From Edwardsiella anguillarum ET080813 (GTDB taxonomy: Bacteria > Pseudomonadota > Gammaproteobacteria > Enterobacterales > Enterobacteriaceae): 64,000 nucleotides of DNA. The notes beneath the pieces are model-generated. The model worked only from the letters and a program-made list of their open reading frames with translations. It was not told the DNA's origin and made no database searches. Position numbers and translations under genes: made by a program. This document shows positions 49,895 through 59,050 of the stretch, one piece after another. Location of the stretch: NCBI RefSeq assembly GCF_000264765.2, contig NZ_CP006664.1, forward strand, positions 682,001-746,000, written 5' to 3'. Numbering within the stretch: position 1 is the first letter of the stretch; every line of letters starts with the position of its first letter.

Positions 49895-50836
49895 ATGAGC
49901 AAATATGCAACCGTATGGGTATTCAGCGACAGCGAATCGCGTCTGGCAGAGCTGATGGGCGGCGCACGCGCGCTGGGTGACAACGTGCAGGCCGTGGTTC
50001 AAGGCGATGCCCAGGCGGCGCAGGCCTTCCGTCTCGGCGCCGACGCCGTTCACGATCTCGGCGCCCTGCCGAGTGACCGCATCGTCGAAGACTACGCGGA
50101 TACCCTGGTGCAGGCCATCCGCGCCCACGGCGAACGAGCGCTGGTGCTGCTGCCGGCCAGCCGCCGCGGCAAAGCGCTGGCCGCCCGCCTCGGCGCCCGA
50201 CTGCAGGGCGGCGTGGTCAACGACGCCAGCGAAGTGACCCTGGACGCGGGTCAGCCCATCGCCACCCACATGGTGTACGGCGGCCTAGCGCTGGGTAAAG
50301 AGCGCATCGATACCCCCTACGCGGTCATCACCCTGGCCAGCGGCGCCTTTGCCGCCGCCGCCGAAGACGCCGCCCGCAGCGGCAGCGCCGCCGCACTGGC
50401 CTTTGTGGCGCCGGCACAGCCTATCACCTGCGTCTCCCGCCGCGCCAAGCAGGGTGAAAACGTCGATCTGGGCAAGGCGCGCTGGGTCGTCAGCGTCGGG
50501 CGCGGCATCGGCAACCAGCAGAACATCGCGCTGGCGCAGGCCTTCAGCGATGCCATCGGCGCCGAACTGGGCTGCTCGCGCCCGGTGGCGGAAAACGAGA
50601 AGTGGATGGAGCGCGAACGCTATGTCGGTATCTCCGGCATCATGATCAAGCCGGATCTGTATCTGGCCCTGGGGATCTCCGGACAGATCCAGCACATGGT
50701 CGGCGCCAACGGCGCACAGACCATCATGGCGATCAACAAGGATAAGAATGCCCCGATCTTCCAGTATGCCGACTACGGCATCGTCGGCGATCTGGTGAAA
50801 ATTGTCCCCGCCCTGACCGACGCCCTGAAACGCTAG
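49895..50836 (+). CDS. fixB: FixB, electron-transfer flavoprotein alpha-like subunit
   Basis: Alpha-type ETF subunit carrying the FAD-binding domain. The ATG at 49895 has GGGGA 5 bases upstream and gives 313 residues, exactly the E. coli length. The C-terminal ETF-alpha signature is obvious: [51 protein letters not shown] and [21 protein letters not shown] longer upstream frame overlapping fixA is not coding. Confidence 0.95.
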   Translation: MSKYATVWVFSDSESRLAELMGGARALGDNVQAVVQGDAQAAQAFRLGADAVHDLGALPSDRIVEDYADTLVQAIRAHGERALVLLPASRRGKALAARLGARLQGGVVNDASEVTLDAGQPIATHMVYGGLALGKERIDTPYAVITLASGAFAAAAEDAARSGSAAALAFVAPAQPITCVSRRAKQGENVDLGKARWVVSVGRGIGNQQNIALAQAFSDAIGAELGCSRPVAENEKWMERERYVGISGIMIKPDLYLALGISGQIQHMVGANGAQTIMAINKDKNAPIFQYADYGIVGDLVKIVPALTDALKR

Positions 50837-50894
50837 CCGTATGGCCGGCGCCGTCCCCCCGGCGCCGGCCGCATTATCTGCCACTGGAGACACC

Positions 50895-52187
50895 ATGTCT
50901 GAAGATGCATTTGACGCGATTATTGTCGGCGCCGGTCTGGCCGGTTGCGTAGCCGCGCTGGTTCTGGCGCGCGCCGGAGCCAACGTGCTGGTGATTGAGC
51001 GCGGAAACTACGCCGGCGCTAAAAACGTCACCGGCGGCCGGCTGTATGCCCATACTCTGGAGCGTATCATTCCCGGGTTCGCCGAGCAGGCGCCTGTTGA
51101 GCGCCGCATTACCCACGAGAAGATCGCCTTTCTCACCGCCGACAGCGCCGTCACCCTGGACTACCACAACGCCCGCGACGGCGCGGCCGAGGCGGCCTCC
51201 TATTCGGTGCTGCGCGGTAAATTTGATACCTGGCTGATGGAGCAGGCCGAAGCGGCCGGCGCCCAGTTTATCCCCGGCATTCGCGTCGATCGTCTGATCC
51301 AGCGCGATGGCCGGGTCGTCGGCGTAGAGGCCGACGGCGACGAGCTGGAGGCCAACGTCGTGATCCTGGCCGAAGGGGTCAACGCCCTGCTGGCCGAGCA
51401 GATCGGCATGGTACAGCCGCGGGTCGAGGCCAAAAACGTCGCCGTGGGAGTCAAAGAGCTGATCGAACTGCCGCGCGAGCTGCTGGAGGCGCGTTTTGCC
51501 CTGCAGGGGAACGACGGCACCGCCTGGCTGTTCGCCGGCACCCCCTCCGACGGCCTGATGGGCGGCGGTTTCCTCTACACCAACGGCGACTCCCTATCGC
51601 TGGGGATCGTCTGCGGTCTGCACCACATTGAGCAGGCGGGGAAATCCATCCCACAGATGCTGGAGGACTTTAAACGGCATCCGACGGTGCGACCGCTGAT
51701 CGACGGCGGCAAGACCGTCGAATACGCCGCCCACGTGGTGCCGGAAGCCGGCATCAACATGCAGCCTAAGCTGGTGGCCGACGGCGTACTGCTGGCCGGC
51801 GATGCGGCAGGCATGTGCCTTAACCTGGGCTTTACCATTCGCGGAATGGATCTGGCCATCGCCTCCGGTGAAGCCGCGGCGCGCGCCGTACTGGCCGCCC
51901 GCGAAAAGAGCGACTTCAGCGCCGCCGGACTGGCCGAGTATCCGCGTCTGCTGGAGAGCCTGCCGGTGATGAAAGAGCTGCGCCACTACCGCAAGGTACC
52001 GCAGATGATGGATAACCCGCGCATGTTCACCCAATACCCACAGCTGGCCGCCGACATCATGTCTGCGCTGTTCACCGTCGACGGACGCCCGCCGCAGCCG
52101 CTGCGTAAGACCCTGCTACAGCACTGCAAACAGGTCGGCTACCTGAATCTGCTCAAAGACGGCATTAAAGGAGTGACAGCACTATGA
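50895..52187 (+). CDS. fixC: FixC, FAD-dependent quinone-oxidoreductase-like protein
   Basis: Flavoprotein related to ETF:ubiquinone oxidoreductase, part of FixABCX. It has 430 residues from the ATG at 50895 (GGAG upstream); in-frame codons from 50841 are rejected. The N-terminal FAD motif is AIIVGAGLAGCVAALVLARAG; GAKNVTGGRLYAHTLE and LLAGDAAGMCLNLGFTIRGMDLA follow. It overlaps fixX by 4 bases. Confidence 0.95.
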   Translation: MSEDAFDAIIVGAGLAGCVAALVLARAGANVLVIERGNYAGAKNVTGGRLYAHTLERIIPGFAEQAPVERRITHEKIAFLTADSAVTLDYHNARDGAAEAASYSVLRGKFDTWLMEQAEAAGAQFIPGIRVDRLIQRDGRVVGVEADGDELEANVVILAEGVNALLAEQIGMVQPRVEAKNVAVGVKELIELPRELLEARFALQGNDGTAWLFAGTPSDGLMGGGFLYTNGDSLSLGIVCGLHHIEQAGKSIPQMLEDFKRHPTVRPLIDGGKTVEYAAHVVPEAGINMQPKLVADGVLLAGDAAGMCLNLGFTIRGMDLAIASGEAAARAVLAAREKSDFSAAGLAEYPRLLESLPVMKELRHYRKVPQMMDNPRMFTQYPQLAADIMSALFTVDGRPPQPLRKTLLQHCKQVGYLNLLKDGIKGVTAL

Positions 52188-52471
52188 GCGAACCGGTTAA
52201 CGTCGATGTCAAACTGGGCATCAATAAGTTCCATGTCGATGAGGGGCATCCGCATATCATCATCCGCGAACACCCGAACATGGCGGCGTTCCATACCTTG
52301 ACCCTGGCCTGCCCGGCGGGGCTGTACAAGCTACAGGACGACGGCACGGTTCAGTTCGACTACGCCGGCTGTCTCGAGTGCGGCACCTGCCGCATCCTGG
52401 GCGTCGGTGACGTCCTGGAGCAGTGGAACTACCCACGCGGCACCTTCGGCGTCGAATACCGCTACGGCTGA
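52184..52471 (+). CDS. fixX: FixX, ferredoxin-like protein
   Basis: Small 95-residue iron–sulfur protein that completes FixABCX. Cysteines are at ACPAGLYKL and CLECGTCRILG, the pattern of a 4Fe-4S ferredoxin of the ETF-QO type. The ATG overlaps the fixC stop (ATGA). Length equals E. coli FixX. Confidence 0.95.
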   Translation: MSEPVNVDVKLGINKFHVDEGHPHIIIREHPNMAAFHTLTLACPAGLYKLQDDGTVQFDYAGCLECGTCRILGVGDVLEQWNYPRGTFGVEYRYG

Positions 52472-52531
52472 CCCTCCGGCGGAAGCGGCGCACCGTTTCC
52501 GCCGCATCACAATAATAAGCCGCCTGCCGGC

Positions 52532-52550
52532 GCCCCGCCTGTCGCGGGGC
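52532..52550 (+). terminator. Hairpin between fixX and yaaU
   Basis: GCCCCGC (52532-52538) pairs with GCGGGGC (52544-52550) around CTGTC. It is followed by TTGCATCGTC rather than a T-run, so it may only attenuate read-through from fixABCX into yaaU. Confidence 0.4.
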
Positions 52551-52581
52551 TTGCATCGTCACTTTTACAGATACCAGGATT

Positions 52582-53898
52582 ATGGAACAGCCTAAAAGAT
52601 TCGATGACATCCGTTTTACACCGGTGCACCGCAAGATCATGCTGTGGGGGAGCGGAGGCCCGTTCCTCGATGGCTATGTTCTGGTGATTATCGGCATCGC
52701 CCTCGAGCAGCTGACTCCCCTGCTGCAGCTGGACGCCAACTGGATAGGCATGGTCGGCGCCGCCACGCTGGTCGGGCTGTTTATCGGCACCTCGCTGTTC
52801 GGCTATGTGGCGGATCGGGTCGGGCGCCGCCTGATGTTCCTGATCGACATCATCGCCATCGGCGTGATCTCCGCCGCCACCATGTTTGTCACCTCGCCGC
52901 TGGAGTTGGTGATCCTGCGCTTTCTGATCGGCATCGTCATCGGCGCCGACTACCCCATCGCCACCTCGATGATCGCCGAATTCTCCTCCACCAAGCAGCG
53001 TGCCTTCACCATGGGGTTTATCGCCGCCATGTGGTATATCGGCGCCACCGCCGCCGATCTGGTGGGCTATCTGCTGTACGATGTGGAAAACGGCTGGCGC
53101 TGGATGCTGGGCAGCGCGATCGTTCCCTGCATCATCATCTTACTGGGCCGGGTCGAGCTGCCGGAGTCGCCGCGCTGGCTGATCCGCAAGGGGCGCCACG
53201 CCGAATGTCGCGCGCTGATGATCCGGCTGTTCGGCCAGCCGGTGACCTTTGACGACGAAGCTCCGCAAGAGACCCGCTACCGCGATATCTTCAGCCGCCG
53301 TCATCTCTCCTCGATCCTGTTCGTCGCCGCCATCTGGACCTGCCAGGTGATCCCCATGTTCGCCATCTACACCTTTGGCCCGCAGATCGTCACCCTGCTG
53401 GGGCTGGAGCAAGGGCGAGAGGCAGTGCTGGGCAACGTGGTGATCAGCCTGTTCTTCATGCTCGGCTGCCTGCCAGCTATGTACTGGCTCAACAGCGTTG
53501 GCCGCCGTCCGCTGCTGATCGGCAGCTTCGCCATCATGACCCTATCGCTGCTGATGCTGGGGCTGGTCGATCAGCCCGGGATCCTGCTGATCGTCAGCGC
53601 CTTCGCCCTGTACGCCTTCTTCTCCGGCGGCCCGGGGATCCTGCAGTGGCTCTATCCCAATGAGCTGTTTCCCACGGCGATCCGCGCCTCGGCGGTCGGC
53701 GCCGCCATGTCGCTGAGCCGCATCGGCACCGTGGTCTCAACCTACGCCCTGCCCCTGTTCATGCAGCAGCACGGGATCTCCGCCACCATGCTGGTCGGCG
53801 CCGGCATTTCACTGTTCGGTCTGCTGATCTCGGTGATGATGGCGCCGGAGACCCGCGGGCTGTCGCTGGAACAAACCAGCCGGATGAAACTGTTTTAA
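52582..53898 (+). CDS. yaaU: YaaU-like MFS transporter
   Basis: Twelve-helix major-facilitator transporter of the sugar/metabolite type, adjacent to fixX as in E. coli. It has 438 residues (E. coli 443). Signatures are WGSGGPFLDGYVLVIIGIALEQL, the MFS loop GYVADRVGRRLMFL, ADYPIATSMIAEFSSTKQRAF, PESPRWLIRKGR and the C-terminal PETRGLSLEQTS. The substrate is unknown; its place in the cluster suggests a role around carnitine or a betaine. Confidence 0.92.
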   Translation: MEQPKRFDDIRFTPVHRKIMLWGSGGPFLDGYVLVIIGIALEQLTPLLQLDANWIGMVGAATLVGLFIGTSLFGYVADRVGRRLMFLIDIIAIGVISAATMFVTSPLELVILRFLIGIVIGADYPIATSMIAEFSSTKQRAFTMGFIAAMWYIGATAADLVGYLLYDVENGWRWMLGSAIVPCIIILLGRVELPESPRWLIRKGRHAECRALMIRLFGQPVTFDDEAPQETRYRDIFSRRHLSSILFVAAIWTCQVIPMFAIYTFGPQIVTLLGLEQGREAVLGNVVISLFFMLGCLPAMYWLNSVGRRPLLIGSFAIMTLSLLMLGLVDQPGILLIVSAFALYAFFSGGPGILQWLYPNELFPTAIRASAVGAAMSLSRIGTVVSTYALPLFMQQHGISATMLVGAGISLFGLLISVMMAPETRGLSLEQTSRMKLF

Positions 53899-53951
53899 CG
53901 CCGCCCCTGGGGGGCGGCGGCGGATCGGCGGGTAGCCCCAGGGCTACCCGC
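53899..53951. terminator. Two tandem hairpins between convergent yaaU and aes
   Basis: The first hairpin, CGCCGCCCC/GGGGGCGGCG, follows the yaaU stop at once. The second, GCGGGTAGCCC (53928-53938)/GGGCTACCCGC (53941-53951), has a perfect 11-bp stem. Neither has a long T-run. Together they probably separate the two convergent transcripts. Confidence 0.6.
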
Positions 53952-53957
53952 CGCGCA

Positions 53958-54929
53958 TCAGGCAATCTGCAGCTGACGGTAAAAATAGTCGGCGCCGTCG
54001 CGCAGGGCACGGTCGGCGCTCTCCATCATCCGGGAGTAATGCAGAAAGGCGTGCATCACGCCGGGGTACATGTGGTAGCTGCAGGGCTGGCGGTGTTCGC
54101 GCAGCGTCTGGTACAGCGCCACGCTGTCGTCCAGCAGCGGATCGAACTGCGCCCCGGCGATAAAGCAGGGGGGGATGCCATGGGTGAGATCGTTGTTAAA
54201 CAGGCAGTAATAGGGCGACTCCCGCGACGCCGCATCCGGCAGGTAGGCCTGCTCATAGCTCAGCATATCCGCCTGGGTTAGCCCATCCCAAACGCCGCCG
54301 TACAGGCGACGGCTGGCCGAATCTTGCAGGCCATACAGACCGTAGTAGAGCAGCACCCCGCGCACCTTGCCGCAGTCGATCCCGCGATCGCGCATCCACA
54401 GCACCGTCGCCATCGCCAGCATGGCCCCGGCGGAGTCGCCGGCAAAGCCAATCCGTGCCATCGGCAGCCCGTACTCACCGGCGCGGCGACGAAAGAAGTC
54501 ACAGACGGCGACGCTCTCCTCGATGGCCTGCGGGAAGCGCGCCTCCGGCGACAGGCTGTAATCTATACCGATCACCGCGCAACGGCTGTAGTCGGCCAGC
54601 AGGCGCATAATGCGATCGTGGGTATCCAGATTACCCACAATAAATCCGCCGCCGTGCAGATAGAACAGCACCGCCTGCGCCGGGTGACGCGGAAAATAGA
54701 GACGCGTCGCAACCGGGCCGTGTGGCGTCTCCACGCTGACCTGCTCACAGCGGGCCATTTCGGCACCGCCCTGATTCCAATACTGCCGCTCCTGAATATA
54801 GGCCTGACGCATCGACGAATAATCTAAGCAGATCGGTTCATCTGTTGTATTCTGCTGCTGAAATTGCAAAACCCGCTTCATTTCATCAGAGATACGCTCA
54901 GGAACATTTACTTTATTCTTTTGTTGCAT
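53958..54929 (-). CDS. aes: Aes-like acetyl esterase (HSL family)
   Basis: Cytosolic alpha/beta-hydrolase of the hormone-sensitive-lipase family. It has 323 residues, against 319 for E. coli Aes. The oxyanion motif is [18 protein letters not shown], the nucleophile is in [12 protein letters not shown], the acid in [12 protein letters not shown] and the catalytic His in [11 protein letters not shown]. In E. coli Aes also inhibits MalT; no mal genes are visible here. It lies between yaaU and caiF, an unusual location relative to E. coli. Confidence 0.9.
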   Translation of the reverse strand: MQQKNKVNVPERISDEMKRVLQFQQQNTTDEPICLDYSSMRQAYIQERQYWNQGGAEMARCEQVSVETPHGPVATRLYFPRHPAQAVLFYLHGGGFIVGNLDTHDRIMRLLADYSRCAVIGIDYSLSPEARFPQAIEESVAVCDFFRRRAGEYGLPMARIGFAGDSAGAMLAMATVLWMRDRGIDCGKVRGVLLYYGLYGLQDSASRRLYGGVWDGLTQADMLSYEQAYLPDAASRESPYYCLFNNDLTHGIPPCFIAGAQFDPLLDDSVALYQTLREHRQPCSYHMYPGVMHAFLHYSRMMESADRALRDGADYFYRQLQIA

Positions 54930-55409
54930 ACCGTTCTCCCAATCGATTAACTGATATTTTATGACATATAGAAATGGGTTCTGTGAGCTACGCCATAAGC
55001 AGAAAAAACCATTATAAATAATAGAATTACCATCGTGTTACACGAGAGTACCGCGCAACGCTGGACATCAGAAAATGTAATAAAATGACATCGACAATAA
55101 TATTCATGATCACGATCGCTCCCGCCACCGCTGCGCCATGTTAATTCTCGATGCGATAATAAATACGAACAATCACTTCTTTCACACCTCAGCAAAACAT
55201 TGTTTTAACAACAGCACCGCGGCGACATTTTTATCAAAAAGATATAAAAATTCATTGTGATTAGATACAGCCGTTGGGTATATTCAAATATATCCATAGC
55301 CTGTGTGCACAGACGTCAGCGATGCTGTCAGGATGCTTCACGAATATTGCACGACAGGTTACAGAATACTGTTAATTGGATTAATCATTCTGGTTAAATG
55401 GGTGGAAAT
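54930..55409. other. AT-rich intergenic region aes–caiF
   Basis: About 480 bases, AT-rich, divergent control region of aes and caiF. It has a near-palindrome GGTATATT-CAA-ATATATCC (55277-55295) and CTGTG-TG-CACAG (55301-55312). I found no consensus FNR or CRP site. No gene supported. Confidence 0.4.
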
Positions 55410-55835
55410 ATGCGTAGAGAGTATGCTCAGGAACCTTTATATCTGTCCGTTGCACGCTGGGTGATGCAACAGCAGCGTTGGGTCAGCGCCCGCGAGATAG
55501 CCCAACAGTTCGACCTTTCTCCCTGCAAAGCCATCAACACCGTCTCCTATATTTTATCCGGCGTGGAGGAGATTACCTGTCAGACCAAAACGGTCCCCAA
55601 TCAGCTAGAGGGCCGCGGCTGTCAGTGCCAGCGCCTGATTCAGGTCACCCACATCGATGAGCTGATCGCCGCGCGGATCAGCAACGCCATCAACACGGAG
55701 AGTGAAGGCGCCAACGCAGAGCAGCAGGCCGCGGAGGCCGAGGCCGTCGCACGCATGGCCATCCGCCTCCCTCCCGATGAGCTCAACCGCGAACAAAAAT
55801 GGCAATGGATGCTCTCCAAGGCACAGCGTAAATAA
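55410..55835 (+). CDS. caiF: CaiF, activator of carnitine genes
   Basis: Small DNA-binding activator of cai and fix operons in response to carnitine under anaerobiosis. It has 141 residues from the ATG at 55410 (GGTGG upstream; an in-frame ATG at 55398 adds four residues). An N-terminal winged-helix region (EPLYLSVARWVMQQQRWVSA then REIAQQFDLS) is followed by the Cys motif LEGRGCQCQRLI and the end LNREQKWQWMLSK, all matching E. coli CaiF (131 residues). The extra length is an Ala/Glu-rich insert near residues 100-118. Confidence 0.93.
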   Translation: MRREYAQEPLYLSVARWVMQQQRWVSAREIAQQFDLSPCKAINTVSYILSGVEEITCQTKTVPNQLEGRGCQCQRLIQVTHIDELIAARISNAINTESEGANAEQQAAEAEAVARMAIRLPPDELNREQKWQWMLSKAQRK

Positions 55836-56259
55836 GGGCAGGATCGTACCGGGAAAGTTTACCCATCCGCACCATTCCACCCGCCACCGACGCCCAGAGG
55901 GTGGCAGAGTCAGTCCGGTGCGGACGGGTAATCATTTAGGATGTCGTAGGAGAATATAACGCAAAATACCGTTTGCGTATCGACTCCGGCGACATCAGGC
56001 TTACCTTTCCGTTATACAATAAATAAGGTATTCAGCGATATATTTATTTATTAGCTTACGTCCGATTTGGCTGATTGCTAAATTTTCCGTGCCGCATGAC
56101 GCATTATTGGCTCCCCGTCATCCCCTCCGCCCCGTTTTATTCTGCCGCCGGCCGTCGCGCCCCGCACCGGACGCCCTCCGATCCCGTAGCGGCCATCGAC
56201 GGCGGATAAAAAGCGCGTAATATCTTATCGAGACCACCGGCGTCGGCATCACACGGCGC
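55836..56259. other. Intergenic region caiF–methyltransferase
   Basis: No gene supported. An AT-rich stretch at 56015-56060 contains GCGATATAT near 56037, resembling half a ModE site, but without a matching second half. The rest is unremarkable. Confidence 0.35.
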
Positions 56260-56288
56260 TTGACGTCACGCCCACCGCTTTTCATTAT
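56260..56288 (+). promoter_or_regulatory. Promoter of the methyltransferase–modD operon
   Basis: TTGACG (56260-56265), 17-base spacer, CATTAT (56283-56288). The -10 region overlaps the ModE-like operator, which suggests repression by promoter occlusion. Confidence 0.6.
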
Positions 56289-56308
56289 ATAAACAAATAT
56301 ATAGCGAT
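56281..56308. promoter_or_regulatory. ModE-like (molybdate) operator
   Basis: TATATA (56286-56291), six bases AACAAA, then TATATAGCGAT (56298-56308). The known ModE consensus is ATCGnTATATA-N6-TATATAnCGAT: the right half is complete, the left half has TATATA plus two of the four ATCG bases. Spacing is exact. It covers the -10 region and lies 53 bases before the methyltransferase start. Confidence 0.72.
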
Positions 56309-56360
56309 AGCGGTCTCTGCGCCGGGTAACCGCGCAGGCGCACCGCCGAGGAGAAGGGTT

Positions 56361-57182
56361 ATGCTGATCGATGAAATAGACTTCGCCGCGCTGTACCGCC
56401 AGCAGCTGATGCAGGCACAGCGCACCGCCAAGCCGCCAGCGCACTGGGATCGCCGGGCGCAGGCCATGTCCGTCACCTGCGCCGCACCGCAGGACCCCTA
56501 TCTGCAGCAGCTGACGGCGGCGATGGATCTCAGCCGGGCGCAGACCCTGCTGGACGTCGGGTGCGGCCCCGGCAGCGTCTGCCTGGCGACGGCGCCACGC
56601 CTGCGCCAGACCTATGGCCTAGACTACAGCCAGGGTATGCTGGCGGTCGCCGCCCAGCGCGCCGAGCACCTGCGCCTGGATAACGTCACGCTGATACGGC
56701 GCGCCTGGGAGGAGCCCTGGGACGACATTCCCCGCTGCGACATCGTCGTCGCCTCACGCTCGACCCTGGTCGACGATCTGCGCCCGGCGCTGGCCAAGCT
56801 CAATCGCCACGCCCGCCAGTGGGTCTACACCACTCACCCGGTCAGCAGCAGCTTCGTTGATCCGCAGATCCTACGGGCCATCGGCCGCCCGATCCGCGAG
56901 CTGCCCAACTATATCTATGCCGTCAATATTCTCTACCAGATGGGGATCCACGCCAGCGTGAGCTTTATCGGCGCCCCCGCGGGCCTGCAGCACGCGGCGA
57001 CGGTGGCGCAGTTTGCCGATGCCATCGCGCTGGCGCTGGGCGAGGTCACTCCGCAGGAGCGTCAGGCGCTAGAGGCCTATTATCACCACTGCCGGCAGCG
57101 GGGACGCGCACCGGCCGGAGCACGGCGTGACTGGGCGCTGATCGCCTGGCAGCCGCAGCCATTAACGGAGGATCGGGAATGA
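56361..57182 (+). CDS. SAM-dependent methyltransferase paired with ModD
   Basis: Class I methyltransferase of 273 residues. The SAM-binding motif LLDVGCGPGS is at residues 63-72 and the acidic residue after strand 2 is Asp88 (YGLDYSQGML). N-terminal residues 1-50 form a family-specific cap (HWDRRAQAM). The substrate is unknown; no rRNA- or quinone-methyltransferase motif is visible. GAGGAG precedes the ATG. Its stop overlaps the modD start by 4 bases, so the two act together. A ModE-like operator upstream predicts expression when molybdate is scarce. Confidence 0.85.
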   Translation: MLIDEIDFAALYRQQLMQAQRTAKPPAHWDRRAQAMSVTCAAPQDPYLQQLTAAMDLSRAQTLLDVGCGPGSVCLATAPRLRQTYGLDYSQGMLAVAAQRAEHLRLDNVTLIRRAWEEPWDDIPRCDIVVASRSTLVDDLRPALAKLNRHARQWVYTTHPVSSSFVDPQILRAIGRPIRELPNYIYAVNILYQMGIHASVSFIGAPAGLQHAATVAQFADAIALALGEVTPQERQALEAYYHHCRQRGRAPAGARRDWALIAWQPQPLTEDRE

Positions 57183-58027
57183 TTTTTATCAGCGACAGCC
57201 AGCTGGACGCCTGGCTACAGGAGGATATCCAGGGGGGTGACATCACCACCCGCGCGCTGGGGATCGGCGAACGGCGCGGTGAGATGCATTTTTACCATCG
57301 CCAGGGGGGCTGCGTCAGTGCCATCGCACTCACCTGCCGCATGCTGGCCCGGCTGGGGCTGGAGAGCCGCGCCGCCGTGCGCGACGGCGATCGGGTCGAG
57401 CCCGGCGCCCTGCTGCTGCAGGCCTGCGGCAGCGCCGCCGCGCTGCATCAGGGCTGGAAAGCCAGCCAAAATCTGCTGGAGTGGAGCTGCGGGGTCAGTG
57501 ACTACGCCGCCCGCATGGTGGATATCCTGCACCGCTACCAGCCCGAAGGGCAGATAGCCTGTACCCGCAAGTCGATCCCCGGCACCCGGCTGGCGGCCAT
57601 GCAGGCGGTGCTCGACGGCGGCGCCATTCTGCACCGCGCCGGCTGCGCTGAAACCGTTCTGCTGTTTACCAATCACCGGCGTTTCTGGCCGCAGCCCGAT
57701 GACTGGCGAGGCATGGTGGCGAGGCTGCGTCGCCAGGCGCCGGAAAAGTGCCTGATCGTCGAGGCGGATACCCCGCAGGAGGCCGAGGCGGCGCTGGCCG
57801 CGCAGCCTGATATTCTGCAGCTGGATAAGTTCACCCCGGCGCAGATAGCGCAGATCCGGACGCAGGCGGCCACGCTGGCCCCCCGCTGTCGCCTATCGCT
57901 GGCCGGCGGGATCAACCTGGACAGCATTGAGGCCATCGCCCAGACGGGCGTCGGGCTGCTGATCACCTCGGCGCCTTACCACGCGGCACCGGCGGACATT
58001 AAAGTCCGCCTGATGCCCTGCGCCTAA
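57179..58027 (+). CDS. modD: ModD, NadC-like putative molybdenum-utilisation protein
   Basis: Homologue of quinolinate phosphoribosyltransferase (NadC) of 282 residues, usually found beside molybdate-transport genes. Visible NadC-derived motifs: TRKSIPGTR (from residue 129), LHR at 151-153, EADTPQEAE (from 195), LQLDKF (213-218) and LAGGINLDSI (from 241). The NadC KENH motif is replaced by FTNH (163-166), so the substrate-binding Lys appears to be Phe; quinolinate is unlikely to be the substrate. The reaction is unknown. No modABC genes are in the window. It is coupled to the methyltransferase by an ATGA overlap. Confidence 0.88.
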   Translation: MIFISDSQLDAWLQEDIQGGDITTRALGIGERRGEMHFYHRQGGCVSAIALTCRMLARLGLESRAAVRDGDRVEPGALLLQACGSAAALHQGWKASQNLLEWSCGVSDYAARMVDILHRYQPEGQIACTRKSIPGTRLAAMQAVLDGGAILHRAGCAETVLLFTNHRRFWPQPDDWRGMVARLRRQAPEKCLIVEADTPQEAEAALAAQPDILQLDKFTPAQIAQIRTQAATLAPRCRLSLAGGINLDSIEAIAQTGVGLLITSAPYHAAPADIKVRLMPCA

Positions 58028-58035
58028 CCCCGCAG

Positions 58036-58055
58036 CGGGGGACGCCGTGCCCCCG
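58036..58055. terminator. Hairpin between convergent modD and ail-like gene
   Basis: CGGGGG (58036-58041) pairs with CCCCCG (58050-58055) around an 8-base loop; the overlapping CCCCGC-A-GCGGGG is an alternative fold. There is no T-run. Possible bidirectional terminator. Confidence 0.4.
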
Positions 58056-58063
58056 TCTCCGGC

Positions 58064-58636
58064 TTAAAAGCGGTAGCCGACGCCCAGATTAAAGCCGTTA
58101 ATGCTGTGCTTGCTGCCGCCCAGATCGACGCGCGATCCCTCATAGCCCACATCGATGCTCCAGTTGGCCAGCGGGTTAATCTGCAGGCCGGCGCCGTACA
58201 TCAGCGACCCCTTAGTGCGCGTTTGCTGCAGACTGCCCTCTTCATAGCCGCCGACCCACACGTCACGCCAGGCGGCGGAGACCGCGGTTTTATTTACGTT
58301 AACCCCCAGCAGACCATAAACGCTGACGCTATCATTAATCCGCCAGGCCGGGCCTGCCGCCAGAGAGTAATATTTCAGATCCCCATTACCGCGATAATAT
58401 TCCGGCCCCGCGCTTTCATTGAACGCCTTGCTGCCGCCCATATAGGTAAAGGAGGTCATCAGGCTAAGGGGAGAGTCCCACTCATAGCGATACTTAAGAT
58501 TAACCCCGGTGATATTTTTAAAATCAGCCACTTTGGCCTGGGCATAGCCCAGTGAAACCGTCTGCCCCTCGGCCATTGCCGGCGCAGCGGCGCCCAGGGA
58601 AATCAACAGAGATACTGCACAAAAACTTTTTTTCAT
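58064..58636 (-). CDS. Ail/OmpX/Lom-family outer-membrane protein
   Basis: Eight-stranded outer-membrane beta-barrel of the Ail/OmpX family; members mediate adhesion, serum resistance or stress adaptation. The signal peptide covers about residues 1-22 (LLISLGAAAPAMA). Features are QTVSLGYAQAKV, NLKYRYEWDSPLSLMTSFTYM, PAWRINDSVSVYGLLGV and the C-terminal barrel end INGFNLGVGYRF with terminal Phe. It has 190 residues. Surface loops have the charged and Gly-rich character of Ail, but virulence function is not shown by sequence alone. Confidence 0.92.
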   Translation of the reverse strand: MKKSFCAVSLLISLGAAAPAMAEGQTVSLGYAQAKVADFKNITGVNLKYRYEWDSPLSLMTSFTYMGGSKAFNESAGPEYYRGNGDLKYYSLAAGPAWRINDSVSVYGLLGVNVNKTAVSAAWRDVWVGGYEEGSLQQTRTKGSLMYGAGLQINPLANWSIDVGYEGSRVDLGGSKHSINGFNLGVGYRF

Positions 58637-59050
58637 TATGATTATTCCTAAAAATAAATAATATATACATCCAGAGACAGCCAGATACGCCTACGGCCAG
58701 CGGCGCGGCGCAGTCGCTGAATGGCGTACCGTCTTATTTTAGCGACGCGAAAGTGCCGCTATGACCGGCGTAAAATAACATTGAAAAATATACCAAACAT
58801 AAACGAACCCTCATTTTCCACGCTCTACGGTGGATAAATAGGAATAGCGGAAAAAATTACATCGCTTTTACCGAGTAGTCACTTCGGAGTTTATTTAATT
58901 GTATTGCAAATAAACCTTAACGCTAAAAAATACCACTAGGAATAATACCAATTTATTTAAAACAGCTTGATCTCAGAGTATAAGAATGAATAATATCCAG
59001 CCGGTTTCGGCACAGCATCACAAATAACTAACCAAAAATAGGTATCTATA
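58637..59050. other. AT-rich intergenic region ail-like–lipoprotein
   Basis: 414 bases, distinctly AT-rich in 58760-59050, between divergently transcribed envelope genes. It should contain both promoters. No gene or convincing operator recognised. Confidence 0.45.

Noticed and set aside
56118-56444. Minus-strand frame across the methyltransferase promoter
   Set aside because: It overlaps the ModE-like operator and the methyltransferase start and has no support of its own.
57179-58027. Interpretation of modD as nadC
   Set aside because: The KENH motif is replaced by FTNH, and the ModE-like operator fits ModD.
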